From Tubiluchus corallicola (lineage: Eukaryota > Priapulida > Priapulimorpha > Priapulimorphida > Tubiluchidae): DNA of 64,000 bases. The stretch lies in contig JAQGDQ010000006.1 of the NCBI GenBank assembly GCA_030141605.1, forward strand, positions 1,371,501-1,435,500, read 5' to 3'. Below the pieces are notes generated by a model, which had not been told where the DNA came from, searched no databases, and was given only the letters and a program-made list of their open reading frames with translations. A program made the translations under genes and the position numbers. This document shows, piece after piece, positions 23,370-36,235 of this stretch (positions are counted from its first letter, which is position 1; each line of letters begins with the position of its first letter).

Positions 23370-24122
23370 TATAGATTTTAATGTTGCAAACATTACAGGG
23401 GATTGAAGATCTAAAGAACTTGTTTTTAATTCTTCTAAAACTTTTGTATTTGAAATTCTTGCTACATGTGAAGATGTCCTTGTGGAGTGTGCAAATTCAG
23501 AAAAATCATTTGGCGTGCATGTATATAAAGACCTGTAAGCGTGTTTTTGTGAAATACATTACCGGTCAATGGATTCAGAAAATATCTCAAAAAATGATTT
23601 CTTAATACAATGTGAGAAGAATTCCTTCATCTTGTTAGCTGACCAACGTGATACTTTACGCAAGATCTTATTTGTGGATATATAGCTTTCAAAACGAGTT
23701 TCATGTATTAACTGAAACATCTGATATACCAGAAAACTTATCTAATGTCATCCACTAATTACATGACCGCTGTCCATGAAACAATGAATTACTGCAACTG
23801 AGTACAGATTTCAAATTAGTACCATGACTGTTTTCACAAATGTCTGAAACGTTGAGCATTGTATTTATGAAACTCACTTTTACACTCCTTTTAAAAAATG
23901 ATGTAGCATCCTATCACAGTAAAAAAATATACAATAACATGGTCATCTACAGAAAGTAATAGGTATGTACAGTTATTACTGGCTATTATATGTCCTTTTT
24001 AATAAAAATTCGGGATTAAATGCAAAGACAGACTACTGAAAATAATACATCTGGCTTATGCAATAAATAGTTAAAAAATCATGTAAAGTAAAAACAAAAG
24101 TTTTGCCTGTTACATAAATAAA
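23370..24122. other. Spacer between convergent UBE2T and zinc-finger genes
   Basis: AT-rich and without convincing coding potential. UBE2T (+) and the C2H2 gene (-) converge here, with poly(A) signals about 930 bases apart. Confidence 0.5.
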
Positions 24123-24128
24123 TTTATT
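24123..24128 (-). promoter_or_regulatory. Poly(A) signal of the C2H2 zinc-finger gene
   Basis: TTTATT on the plus strand (AATAAA on the minus strand), about 65 bases after the stop codon at 24192. Confidence 0.55.
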
Positions 24129-24191
24129 AGCTCTAATTATGATAATAAATAATGCTCAAATTTGCTATTAGCAATTGCATTTAATAATGTT

Positions 24192-27100
24192 TCAACTTAA
24201 TTCTTGAGATGCTTCTTTAACTTCCTGGATTAATATCAGTTGTTCTCTGAATTCATTTGATTCTGAAAACTGTAAGCAAAACTTCTGTTTCAGTGGCTGC
24301 ATCAGACCTTGTGCAACATTAACTGTACAGTTTTGTAGCTGAGTCAAGTTGCTGTCATTTGCAGAATTTTGAGTGTTATGGCTTTGTTCAACCTGATTTA
24401 CAAATTCTGCTACAGTCATTGTTGTCCATTCACCACTTGCAGAGTTGTTGTCACTGAGTTTTCCTCTCTCTTCTTTATGCGTGGACAGGTGGTGCTTCAA
24501 ACTCTCCGAATTTACGGAACAGAAGCTACAATGTGGACAGCTATGATCGAGTTTGCAGCCTGTAAAAATACAAACCAGTTAAAACTGTTAGACAAACAAA
24601 AATAAGGTGTATCTGTTTCAAGAAGAGCTTCTCATTCTTAGTTGAGACTTCACATAATGTAGTTGAGTAGAATATTAACACAGCATATTTGAATGGAATC
24701 AGCCATTCCAAAGTTCTATATCAGGTCTAAAAACTCCTAGACTAGAGAGATTCAGTGGATTAATGAAAACTAATCGCACAAGGTTAGCTGTCACATCTCA
24801 AGAGTAAATGTGACAAATTAACATAAAACATATGGTTATGTAGGCAAGGCTACAGTGTCACTATTGTACAGTGTAGACTGCAATTCAATTTTATTCCTTA
24901 GTTTGTAGTCAACAGGTACACTGTGAATAGCTTTTGCAAAAAATTTCCACATCAAAATACTGGGATGCAACACTGAGAAATGAATATGTGCTGTTTAGGT
25001 GAAAGGAATGCCGAATCACAAGTACAGCAAGTGTATTGAAGTGATCATGTTGTTTAAGTACTCAACTGAATGCATGAATAACAGCAGTATACATACACGT
25101 ATAGGATGAATACTAAGATGTTTTAAATTATTATGTTTTTAATTTATGACCGCGACTTAAATAATCTGTGGCATATTGTGACATTTTGCAAGTGTGTTTT
25201 GAGACCGTCAATTAATAAGTTGCTGATTCAACGCAACCCTATATGCTAAAATTTTGCTTACACGGTGGAAAATGACTCTGCAATGATTTTCACCTCCATC
25301 ATAAACTGAGGTCAACCAAGTTCTTCTAGTGACTAGTGTTCATATAATATATTACAACGTGCGCTACACAATAACAAAGACATACACATTTTTATGCTAA
25401 ATGATCTTGACTCCTTCATAAATACAGAAATCGCCTGGATGTTCTTGCATTAACATGTTGTTTAATGCTTGGCTGAGCACATGAATACATGACTAAATAT
25501 CATAATTACCTGGATGTTTTGAACGAATATGTTGTTTAAAAGTGCTTGACTGTATACATGAATAACCACAGTAAATGCACAAATAAGGTTTTTCTCCAGT
25601 GTGGCGATGTTCATGACGGCGCAACGTACTTTTGTCACCTAAAATCAGTTAAAAAAGTACATGTAGACTGAATTAAAAAAGAGAGCCCGCAATACTTGAA
25701 ACATTAAAATGAGGTAAACCTCTTGCAATTCATTTTCAGATACGTAATGACTGAATAAGAAAAAAGTATAATACAGGTAAGATACGAGGCATAAGGCATG
25801 TTATGTCTTATGGCACACAGTGATGTTTTTGTTCACAGATTGGCAAACAAAAAAACAAAATTAACTTTTGATTCCAGTTGACTTTGCGTTACAGTGGCCG
25901 CCGCTTATTGTGGACACCTCGGGCCAGCAGTGTATGTCCATATTAAGCGAAGTGACCCATGAAGACCCCCCCTTCATTAAAAAAGGCAAAAAACTGTCTG
26001 TATCAACTCGTCTCCTGTTTTATTGAAAAAAAAGAAGTCAGACGAGTTTGTTTGGCAGGAAACTTTTCTCTCAACCTTGAACGGAAGGAAGTTATCACAG
26101 TTTCGAAGCTCTCAAGGCCACGGCAAACGGCGAACTGACTGATGCAATGACTCACACAGGCAGCAGAGCGGGAAGCTCTTTTCAATCACGCGCGCAGGCC
26201 GTGGTTGGCACGGCTGGTTCACGTGCCAAGAATGTTCGCTGTCCATATTAACCGGCGGATTTTATTAGGGGAAAATTCCGTCCCTCGCGAGTGTCCACAA
26301 TAACCGGCTGTCCACAATAACCGTGTCCATAATAAGCGGCGGCCACTGTACTGGGTTGTAATAATAATGATTTTAATCTACTCACTAATCACACCGTTAA
26401 CTTACTGACAGGAATGAAGAGCTTAGATGATAAAATTTTAAAGCGCCATCATATTTTGAAGCAAAAACCTTGAGTTTTAAGGGCAGTCTCATCAAGTATG
26501 CTATCTTAATTGAGACTGAGTAAAAAAATTAAGTGATGTCACAGGAAAAAACCACTGACAGTTCAGTGGATAATCATTATTAATGATTATTCTTGATAAT
26601 GAGCTATGTTCCAGTTCAACCACAACCGTTTATATTAAGGCCTGTCAGCGAGTGTTAGAACTTGACTTTCACTGTGCCAAACTGTATAAAAAACCTACAC
26701 ATTAATCAAACAGCATGCTGAAGTGTCCCAAAAAGAATTGGCTCAATAGTGAACGTTAAAAATTCATAAATATTCTACCTACTTGTTCTAAAATCACAGT
26801 AGCTACAGGCAAAAGGTTTTTCCTTTGTGTGAGCACTTCGCTCATGCAGTGTAATATAATGACTCCGAACTGCCTTGTAATCACAGTACCGACAATGGAA
26901 AAATCTTTTAGGAAGATGCATCTCACGCTTGTGTTTCTGAAAGCTCTTTAGGTTGGCTAATGTTTTTCCGCAAACATCGCAGACCTTTGGCACATTCTTT
27001 TTTTGTTTTTCCTCTGGACGATGCATACAGAAATTGTGTTCTGTTAATGCCCTGCTTGTTTTGAAACACTTCCCACACTCCATGCACACACAAGGTTTTT

Positions 27101-30100
27101 CTTGACTGTGCACTGTTATGTGATTCTGCAGTTTGTATTTGGAATATGTCGCTGTGCCACAGATTGGACATCTGTGCATGCCGTGACCAATTTTGTGTTT
27201 TACCCACAAATGTGCTTTCAGAAACTTACAATATTTTGTCCTAAATCCGCACTCTGGACACACAAACTTGTCAGATGTATTTGGATCTTTGAAATGACAT
27301 CTTTTGTGGTAATCCAACTCAAACTGCTTTTTATACTTTGCATAGCATCCCTTTTCTTTACAAGCAAATGGCCACTCATAATCACAATTGCTAGTCCTTG
27401 TGCCAGATTTAAGTGCTTTAGAGTGGGCTACTTGAGGCTCCATCTCTACCTTGGCTAAATTTTCCACTGTTTCTTTCGGCAAATCGCTTGCATGTTCTTC
27501 TAACTGTGTGAAATTAATAATGGCATATGAAAAATGTACGATACTTATAAATGAAACTGGGTCACAGAGTTATTGTATATAAATAGCAATCACTGCAAAC
27601 AGTACGCAAAAGGTTTTTTATTTTTTTAAGAGAAGAGCAAGTCTTTTTCTATGGTTAGTAAATATGCAACTACAGAGCTGCCTTTTTAGTACATCCAATG
27701 AGAACATTGTTTATAGAATCATCAAAATCACAAATGGCACAGAGATAATGTGAGAAAATGGTAATGTCAGTATGGTCAAATTAAACTGCTGCATACCAGA
27801 CGGAGTGGCAGAAGTAAATGATAAAACACCCAATAATAATTCTTTCAATTATGTAAACAAAACGGTTAAGTTATGCCGTGAAAATAATCGTCACATTTAC
27901 ATCATCTGTATATAACTCACACGTGGAGCAGCATTTTTTAAGCATTTCTTTGGTCATTGACAGTGCAATTCAAATTATTTTCAGTAACACATTCAAGCAA
28001 CAGTTGTTATATGTAATTTGGAGAGCAACAAATGGCACAAAAACCAGTGCATTAGATTGTCAGAGTGGCCTGTGGTAGTGAAGAAAAACCACTAAGAGCA
28101 CCAAAGTAATGCATATTTACGTTTACCAGACACTTGCCAGCACGAAATTCAGAAAAAAATTCAAAAGTAAGTTGTGGCACTTTTATAACTGATTTTAGTT
28201 AATAGTTGTAGGCATTCATACTATGCAATAATTTATTTTTTAATATTGGCTCACTAGATTATTTTGCAAGCGAGCCCAAAATTATAGTTATGCTACTGAA
28301 TGTAAGCATTTCAAAAAAAGAAGTTCCTTACCATATGTTTCTCTACGAGAATGGCAGAAGTAAAAGATGCCAAGCAAGCACCACATTGATATGTCGTCTC
28401 TTTAGTTGTAGATTCAGGTGTCAAGTGCTGCTTTATATGACCTCTATTAGAAGAATCTGAATCTCCCGTTGTGTCATTTGTATGAATGTCCATGTGAAGA
28501 TCATTGTTTGCAGAAAAGCTAGCCTGATTAAACCAAAAGGTACTGCTGCTATTCAGTTTGAGAATCAAACATAGTGCAGTTACCAGCAAAAGGCAATGAA
28601 ATAAACATTTATCAAACAAAATATTCGTTGAATAAAGAAAAGATGCATGACAAGCTTTTGCAATCAGCTAACTGAAGCAAGCACAAGATAAATAAATCGC
28701 CTAATACCTTGTGGCAAAGGACATTGTAGTTCAATTGTACATGTAATGTATGAATCCTGCTTCCTTTACCACTTAAAAAGATTGTTAAGAATTACTTTCA
28801 CCTTTAATTGAACAGACCTTAATAACACAAAACACAGCTTTACCAAACACACTTCAACAGTTCTAATGAACTAAGAGTAGTTCAGCGGAAGCGTACTCGT
28901 TTACTCTGTGAAGCCGGAGTTCAATACCCTGCAGAGGTGAGCTAAAGAGTTAAAAAATGGTACTTTCGCTTTTAAGAGGCAAGCAAAAAACCTGCTCTGT
29001 AATGATAATCACTATTAGGTACATTAGGTAGCTATAATTTTGTCGAATTGAACGAAAAATAAAAACGCTATTTATGCTACTGGCCTAATTGTTGACTTTA
29101 AATAAAGATTATTGTTATTGTAGACTTACAGTAATGTGGCCCTCTGAATGCTCAAAAATGTTCGTGGTAAACAGCTGTTGGGTAGCTTTTGAAGAGGCAA
29201 CATCAGTACCTTGTATAGTTGCGTTACCATTGAGTTGTCTTGCGACTTGTTGGCTTATCTCACACTGTGGTGACAGTAAGTCCACAGCACCTACAAAGCA
29301 CAAATGTCCTATTATTGCAAAGTACCAGCCAAGTTGGTTTTGTACTTTAAGATGGTGTAAACTGTTACTAAAATATGTGGTCGGACAGTTAGAAAGTTAG
29401 CCAAATGTTTTTTTGTACCAGTAGCAGATTTGAAGCTGGAAACCGGTAAACCACAAAAAATACTGAAAATTTTATACACTGTAAAATACAGCAAAATGTC
29501 TATTTGAATACCCCAAAAATTACTAATAAATTACAAACTCAGAATGCTCAAACACATATGCACAGTAATAATTGTGTTTTCACTTTTGAGCTAGAGCAGT
29601 AATAGATCAATGTTATTAATCATCATTGTATATAGTGTATTGAATATATGGGAAGTTTTAACAATGTAGAACATGTTACTAATAGGTCAGCTTTATAATC
29701 CTTAACTCTTTATTTGAACCTATCTATTACATTCCATTACAGCTTTGTGGCAGTATGAATCACATTAACTGCTTAAGTATGATCGTGTTTCTCTAGCTAA
29801 GCATGTAATATCATATATGTACTGCTTGCTAACTGGATTTACAATTTTGGATAATGTCAGTTGTGCTGAAACATCTTGTACTTATTTTTGCAATATAGAT
29901 AATGCAAAAAATTTACATAATCGATCTGGGTTTAGCATTTCCCATTAATATTGAGATTTCTAGAAATTAATATTTTATTCTTAATAACAACAGAATTATG
30001 AAAACTTTACCTAGATTTTGTGCTGGTGCAGAAGAATTTGTGTAATGTGCTTCTACCGATGCCTGCTGATAGGTAGCCCACTGGTGCGAGTTCTGCAGGT

Positions 30101-30203
30101 GAGCAAGAAACACCTGAGCATGATTTGCAGCAAATGTGCAATATCTGCACTTGAACATTATCACAACATCAGCTAATCCAATAAGTTCTGGTGGTAGAGA
30201 CAT
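24192..30203 (-). CDS. C2H2 zinc-finger protein with 11 fingers
   Basis: Six exons on the minus strand: 30203-30011, 29290-29130, 28523-28332, 27503-26783, 25638-25510 and 24559-24192. They give 1764 bases, 587 residues, with all splice phases compatible. Finger 1 (CRYC..H..H) is in exon 1, then a Ser/Thr/Asn-rich linker. Finger 2 is built across the exon 3/4 junction (CGAC...EKHM|LEEH). Fingers 3-8 are in exon 4, finger 9 spans exons 4/5 (CSYCDFRT|SDKSTLRRH), finger 10 is in exon 5, and finger 11 is at the start of exon 6 (CPHC...HHLSTH). A Gln-rich tail ends the protein. TGEKP-type linkers (TKEKPF, TGEKPY) mark DNA-contacting tandem fingers, so a nuclear DNA-binding protein is likely; no orthologue is recognised. 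The start is uncertain: the frame stays open upstream of ATG 30203 to an acceptor at 30242, so an earlier exon may add residues. Confidence 0.88.
25892..26348. mobile_element. pogo/Tigger-like deletion element, 457 bp
   Basis: The terminal inverted repeats CAGTGGCCGCCGCTTATTGT (left) and the inverse of ACAATAACCGTGTCCATAATAAGCGGCGGCCACTG (right) are flanked by TA on both sides (25890-25891, 26349-26350). It sits in intron 4 of the C2H2 gene. A minus-strand frame inside encodes a transposase C-terminal piece (separate entry), so this is an internal deletion derivative of an autonomous pogo-type element. Confidence 0.88.
26003..26185 (-). pseudogene. pogo-type transposase C-terminal fragment with PIP-box-like motif
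   Basis: A 60-residue frame includes GLESFETVITSFRSRL and then KQTRLTSFFSIKQ. QTRLTSFF fits the PCNA-interaction box QxxLxxFF. A C-terminal PIP box is an established feature of pogo-family transposases. The catalytic DDE part and the N-terminal CENP-B-type helix-turn-helix are absent. The frame lies within the TIRs of the element at 25892-26348, in the orientation expected if the right TIR is the 5' end. Confidence 0.6.
28870..29070 (+). mobile_element. tRNA-derived SINE (putative)
   Basis: A polymerase III A-box-like TAGTTCAGCGG (28878-28888) and B-box-like GAGTTCAATACCC (28917-28929) are spaced about 38 bases apart, as in a tRNA. A non-tRNA body of about 120 bases follows. The antisense strand carries the C2H2 gene, and the SINE lies in its intron 2. 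Head-to-tail limits are approximate, and no target duplication was identified. Confidence 0.5.
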
Positions 30204-30494
30204 TATCCTTACTTTTTCTGTATTGCACAAGTGAAGTGACACTAAATTAAATAAATGTAGCCATGTAGGTATACATTTGTTACTTTAGGTAAATAAATGA
30301 GTATTACACCACTTGCCATGCTAGCTATAATTATAGAAAAATAACCAGTTTAATATCACCAACTCATTAGTTTTCATTCAGTTCTTCCCGGAACAAGCAA
30401 TCAAATAATCCAGAAAGCAAAGCTTCAAATGAAAAACAAGCAACAATTTGAGGTAAAAGCAAGGAAAAGCATGGACCTTTCTCAGTTCACAGTA

Positions 30495-32466
30495 TAGTCA
30501 AACTATACTAGTGTCATACTCTTTGTGCCGCCTATTTTGTGACTGCAAAAAAGCTGGCATTACAACGAGGCATTATAGGCGTAAATTGGCGTTAAAGGGT
30601 CATTCCAGGTGCAAAAACCCTTATGCCACAGATTTTAGTGCAATTTAGTGTATTGGTTTGGCATATGGAGAAATGCAAAAATCCAAATTTTTAGCAAAAT
30701 TGGGCCAATGGTTCAAAAGTTATGGCCCTTTAAAAATGGTCGAAAGGGCCAAAAAATTTGTCATGACCTGCAATTTTTAAACGTTCATAACTCACAAAGT
30801 TTATAACCTTTACTTTGACCTTGTGCGTCAGAACTTTTTTGACAGAATGTTCACAAAATCAAAATAAAGGAATACAATTTTAAACAGTACATTTTATTCC
30901 AAAGAAAAGTAGGATTGTTCCTCGGTCAAAGGACTACAATTCAGATGGTCAGAGAACTGATACGCGATATATTAGTTATGATAAGATTACATAAAAAAAT
31001 TTATAAAGTGTCATATATATGTTCCATAGGTGCTGTGACTTTGTGTGCTTTTACCAGTCCTTAATTTTCGCTTGAGGGGATTTTGATAAAATAAGAGAGA
31101 ATCCGCTCAATTCCTCTTGTAATGCCAACCCTGTCTAGTGATGCCCATATCTTTTCCACTTTCAAAATTGTTTGTATGAGTGTGCATGATGAAGTTTACT
31201 ATTTGGGAAAACCATAGAATATCTTCATAGAATAAAAATAACTAACGTTTTACTGGTGTTTTATCCAGAGTGAACAATACAGCATTAGCATTCATCAAAC
31301 ATACATCTCCGTCACTTTCTGATGATGAAACTTCTGTATATTCCTCCAAATCACTGTCTTATTCATGATCAACATTTTGTTTGAGTTTCATGCAAAACTT
31401 GGACACACTTTTTTTACCAATTACAACAGATTTGGTGGATTTGTAAATTGTCTGAAAAGATCCTCTGTAACGCTTCTCAAAGATCTGTGGATAATACTCT
31501 TGTGAAGAGAAAATGGATCACAGCATTTCCTTTGCAGTTGAGAATAATTAATCAGAAAGAGTTGCTCATGATGCTCACATAGAGTTGTGATCATTGGTAA
31601 AGGGACATCAGTTCTTGAACTTAAATGTCTCGAATGTTTCAGCATTCCTCAAAGATGTCTTCCTGGTGTATATTAGATGATGACATGAACTTTCTTTCGA
31701 ATAAAAACTGCACTTATCTATGTTTCACTAAAATAAATTCACACATTACATAAAATGCATGCTATAAGCTTTTAAAATTTAAAGATGACTGACTCCTAAA
31801 CACCAAATATTGAATGGATGCATATGAAATATATGGTACACATACACACTTTATGATATATACATGTCACCACGAATTAGGCTTGTACTGATAAATTCAA
31901 ATGCCCGTAAAAATTATTCAAAGCAAAAAACACCTTAGCTTTTTACAGAGTGCATGATTCAGATACAGAGGAATTCAGAAATTTCAGTGTCCATACAAAA
32001 CATTCTGTCCACAAGGTCATTTTCAAGGTCAAAGTAAAGGTCAAAAATTCTTGTAAATTCAGACACCACCTGTCTGAAGTTTTGTTGCAGATTCTGAAAG
32101 CTTACTGAATTTCCTTTAAGATGACACCACTCCCATCAAAATTGGATTTAAACTTTTTGAGTTTAGGCAATTTTTGGCCCGTTCGGCCATTTTTAAAGGG
32201 CCATAACTTTTGAACCATTGGCCCAATTTTGCTGATTTTTGCATTTCTCCATAAGCCAAACCAACACACCAAATTGCATTAAAATCTGTGACATAAGGGT
32301 GTTTATCTGAAAAAATATTGGGTGATTTGAGGTGGAATGACTCTATAACGAGGTGCATTAATACATGCATGTCTATGCAAACAGTGACATTTTGTTTTGC
32401 TAAAAATGTGGGCATTAAGCGAGATTCGCATTATAGAGGTGGAGGGGTTATAATGAAGTTTGACTG
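30495..32466. mobile_element. TIR element with long inverted arms, 1.97 kb
   Basis: The ends TAGTCAAACT (left; first C mutated to T) and the inverse of AAGTTTGACTG (right) are flanked by TA (30493-30494, 32467-32468). Inside, 30590-30760 and the inverse of 32140-32340 are strongly alike: TAGTGCAATTTAGTG against CATTAAAATCTGTG, and the shared TTTTGCTAAAATTGGGCCAATGG-type and AAAGGGCCATAACTTTTGAACC-type blocks. The middle (30800-32130) has no recognisable transposase. The TA target suggests the Tc1/mariner/pogo superfamily. Confidence 0.7.
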
Positions 32467-33237
32467 TATTAATCAACTAAAGAAACAGAAAAGAAGAATT
32501 AAGTAAAAGAGACAACCAAATCTCTTAGTCTGACAGCCCTTGCAAATTGATTAAACAGACTGGAAAAACATAATTTGGCTTTAAACCCTTGCCTCCCAAA
32601 TATAATAGCATACTGATTCAAAGTTGTTATTTTGCACTTTTGCAAATATGAAGGTATGTAACAGAATTGTATATTTTTACATATAATAATGACCAGTGGC
32701 GAGTCATAGCTAAAATTACTGGGAGTGCTGCTTCAGAAAATTTTTTAGCCACTGTTTTAATACTGTGTAAGACGAAACAAACATATGTAATTTTAATAGC
32801 AGAAACTTTCAAATATAAAGGCATTTATACGTAGTAAGCAAAAACTCATTTGCAAGTAGTATCGCGAAACATTAAAAAAATTGCAAAATTTAGTGCAAAA
32901 CTAAGCAAACACACATTAAGCGATGCTGGCTTTATTCGCTGTACTACAGCATTCGAACTAATAAGGACAATCGCTGCACCATCAACAGGTGAAACAAACA
33001 AGCTGCTGGAATATGCTATCTTATGTCGTATAATTTAGTTGCACCTAACTTTACGCACACTTAGCATTAGAATGGGATTCATTAAACAAAATTTTGTCTC
33101 AGCCGGGCGCCTAACTTTACGACACCTCGGAAGCTGTCTTAACTGGTTGAATAGTGTTGTATTTATTGTGTCTCAAAATTATATTGATCTATATTTTAGA
33201 AATATTGTAATTATGAGAGTTACCAAAGGTTAATATT

Positions 33238-33760
33238 CATCTTCTCTTCTCTTTCATTTCTTTTTTCTTTTCTTTTCTTTTCTTTTCTTTCCTTTTTTCT
33301 TTTTTCTTTTCTTCTCTTCTCTTCCTTTCCTTCCCGTCTTCACACATCTCCTCTCCTTGCCACTCCTCTATTCTCAGCTACTTTCGAGCTCCACTTCACT
33401 TCACTTTTTCCCCTCCTCTCCGTTGCTTTGCCTTCTCTTTTGCTCTTCTTTTCTCTTCCCTATTTCATTTCCCTTCTTCTCTTTGCTCCTACCTTTTTCA
33501 ACTACTTTCGAGCTCCTGTCTTCACTTCTCTTCCATTCCTTTGCATTCTCTCCCTTGTACTAGCTTCTTTTTTCTTTGTTCTTCTCTTCTCTTCTCCTCT
33601 CTTCTCAAGTACTTCAAGTTCCTCTCTTCAGTTCACTTTCCTTTCCCTTCCCTTTCATCCCTGTTGCATTCCTTCTCTTGTCTTTGCTTCTTTTTTCTTC
33701 CCTCTCCCTATCTCCTCTCTCCTGTTCCTTCCCTGTCCTTTCTCTTCCCTTCTGCATTAT
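33238..33760. repeat. 520-bp polypyrimidine (CT-rich) tract
   Basis: The plus strand is nearly all C and T, with (TTTTC)n at the start and TTCTC and CCTTTCC motifs later. Overlapping plus-strand reading frames here are pure Ser/Leu/Phe and are artefacts of composition. Such mirror-rich polypurine/polypyrimidine DNA can form triplex structures. Confidence 0.9.
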
Positions 33761-33959
33761 TAAAGTGTTTGCATTATTAGGCCTAAGATATGCATAAGAG
33801 AATTGCAACTCGTCAATTCTGACTTATTCAACTCGATAAAAGCTGTATTATAGAAGCAAATAATCCTCATACAGACCGCACCTTCGAGTCGTGCCTGCAG
33901 CTGCTTATTTATTCAGGTTTATTATCATTTTGCGTGTTACAGCTCTTGTGATTCGCTAA

Positions 33960-34205
33960 AGCCAGAACCGCCTAGGGTGTCTTAATCTATGACAAACTTT
34001 TCAATCTAACTCAAATAGCGGACTTAAGTGACACCTATGACAGTTTTATGAATTCCAACCAACAGTAAAGCTACGACAACCAGCGACGTGGACTTAAGTG
34101 CACCCTAAGACAGCTACATAAATACGATTTATGACACTGTCTTAGCGATGTCGTAAGACAAAGCACTGAAGAGCATAAATTAACGATGCGTACATGAATT
34201 TGGCC
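33960..34205. mobile_element. End of a TIR transposon remnant (unclassified)
   Basis: Subterminal direct repeats GGACTTAAGTGACACCTATGACAG (about 34020) and GGACTTAAGTGCACCCTAAGACAG (about 34092) are followed by GTCTTAGCG-type repeats and an end reading TGAATTTGGCCCC at about 34194-34207. The partner end may be the GGGATTCATTAAAC block near 33074, beyond the polypyrimidine tract. The boundary is not secure. Confidence 0.35.
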
Positions 34206-34401
34206 CCGGATGTGCAAATGTCAAACTTCAGACAATTGCTTCAAATTCCATTATATCGAAATATTTTAATAACCATGATCCAATTTATTATCCCAGCCTC
34301 ATGTCTCTGGGACAGAATTTAACATTCAAGATTGATGCCGAAAAATGAAATAATCCAATGATCTACTACCACATGTTCTGCTAACACCCAACTAACACTT
34401 A

Positions 34402-35095
34402 CAGTCAGTCTTCGCTTAATGACTCCCGTTTAACGATGTTTCATTTTAACAATGCTGAATATTTCACAATTTTTTCTCACGTAACGACACACATTTTATT
34501 TCTGACGACAATTTTTTGCTTTGTTCAAACCCATTTTTTATCAACAACATTTTAACCTAATTTGAAACACTAAAACAGTACATGTTGCACACTGCACCAA
34601 AAGTGCACTAAATAGTAAGTAACGTAAAAATGTACATTTACTATTAATGTTTTGCTTCCCAATTGACTGTTAAATGTATCCAGTACATCTATTTGCAATT
34701 TATATGTCTCCAGGCACCCGAGTGCAAACTTTATGCAGGGAGTTTTACCTGAAACCTGTTGTTATAGCAACCAGTATCTACATGAAATTGTCTCAAGGCC
34801 ACCCCCAAGCTTGGCTTTTACTATGTAGCATTCAAATGGCTTCAAGGTTAATGAAAGAGAAAACTGCTAGCTAGGCATTAAGGAAGTTGTGTGGTTTCAA
34901 ACAAGCAGAAAGAAATTAATTAGTAGAAATGTGAATAAAACTCATAAAGAGTTTAATTTATACAAATTAGACAGCATTGATTTTTGCCTTTGGAATGTAT
35001 ATCAGTTCTTTTATATTACTTTCTATGGAAGTCTTGGCTTCATCTAACGTTTTCACTTAGCAATGCACTTTTGCTGATATGCTTTAATATTACCG
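34402..35095 (+). mobile_element. pogo/Tigger-like MITE, copy A
   Basis: It starts CAGTCAGTCTTCGCTTAATG after a TA (34400-34401). The whole body is homologous to 47052-47710 in the opposite orientation. Shared blocks include TTTAACAATGCT, GCAAACTTTATGCA, GAAACCTGTTG.TATAGCAA and ATGAAATTGTCTCAAGGCCA. The right end has decayed (about 35095). No transposase is visible. Confidence 0.75.
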
Positions 35096-36235
35096 TCGTC
35101 AAGCCAGTAGGTAGTGTACATTACAAGATCAATACAATACACTGTGGAATTGTTGATTAATGTAAGTGATGAGTAGCATATTTTGGTTACGCAAGTAGTG
35201 ACTGTATGGCAGTGCCAAAGCTTTATTTATTGCAGCAATTGATGAAAAGCCTCAGAATTGAAAAAAACGAATAATCAAGGCCTTGTTGCTTCTTGCAACA
35301 CTACGTGGGTATTCACACTTGCCAATAGTCCTGTGTATTGTGGTGGCAGCCTAGACCGTTTCACCGTGTGCAGTGGTACACAAAGTCTGTACACAACAAG
35401 GCTGTACACAAGAATGTCAAGCAAGCGCGAATGTCCTGCTACGTATCATGATGCACGTATATCGCACCATGGTACAGTGGTATGACAATGGGTATAAGTG
35501 GTATGTTGCAAATGTACTTGAGGAACATCTTTCTAAATTAAAGCATAAGACATATTGTCTCAATTGGTTTCAAACAGTTTAACTGACCTATGTTTTTTAC
35601 TCTTTTTTCTACTTTTATTGTATTCACACCTTGTATTCAGTTTTACTGCTATGGTGTGACTTTTTAATAGAACCAATTATTTATTTATTCATGTACACTG
35701 TGCACCATTCGTACTGTTCTATCGTTTGTATCAACACTGCAAATTCTGCAACGGTACCCAGCGTCATGGTACATGAAGATTGAAGGTGATAGCACACGGC
35801 GATGAATACCTTATCCAAAGAAATAAGGACATAGATGGTGATTATGAGAAAGCGCGAGTATATTCGCATTTCCTTCTCTTAATGTCTTTATCGTTATCGA
35901 ATAAGCTGCCAATGGTTTACCTTTATTCTATGCATTATTTCCTTCTGTGCCTATGCTTGCCCTCTGGCCATTTCTGAGCACAGTAGGTTTACAATACGGG
36001 AAGCCTTACTAAAATATTTTTATCCCCTGGTTCGGCTTGGATGTACGATGAATGTATTTTCTTTTCATTCGGTTTTAATAATAGTTATGAAAAAGATATC
36101 TGCCCGCAAGAAACCGTAAAGACAGCAGTTAATCTAATGCTGTACCAGTGGTTTGTCAGCACCACTTCCAACTAATAATAGATTTCTTTTATTTTAGAAT
36201 TCTGCCTGCCAAACGTCTACAATAGACTTAATGGG

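Noticed and set aside
33357-33808. Overlapping Ser/Leu/Phe-rich frames up to 111 residues
   Set aside because: They are read-throughs of the polypyrimidine tract; all three frames look alike and carry no domain.
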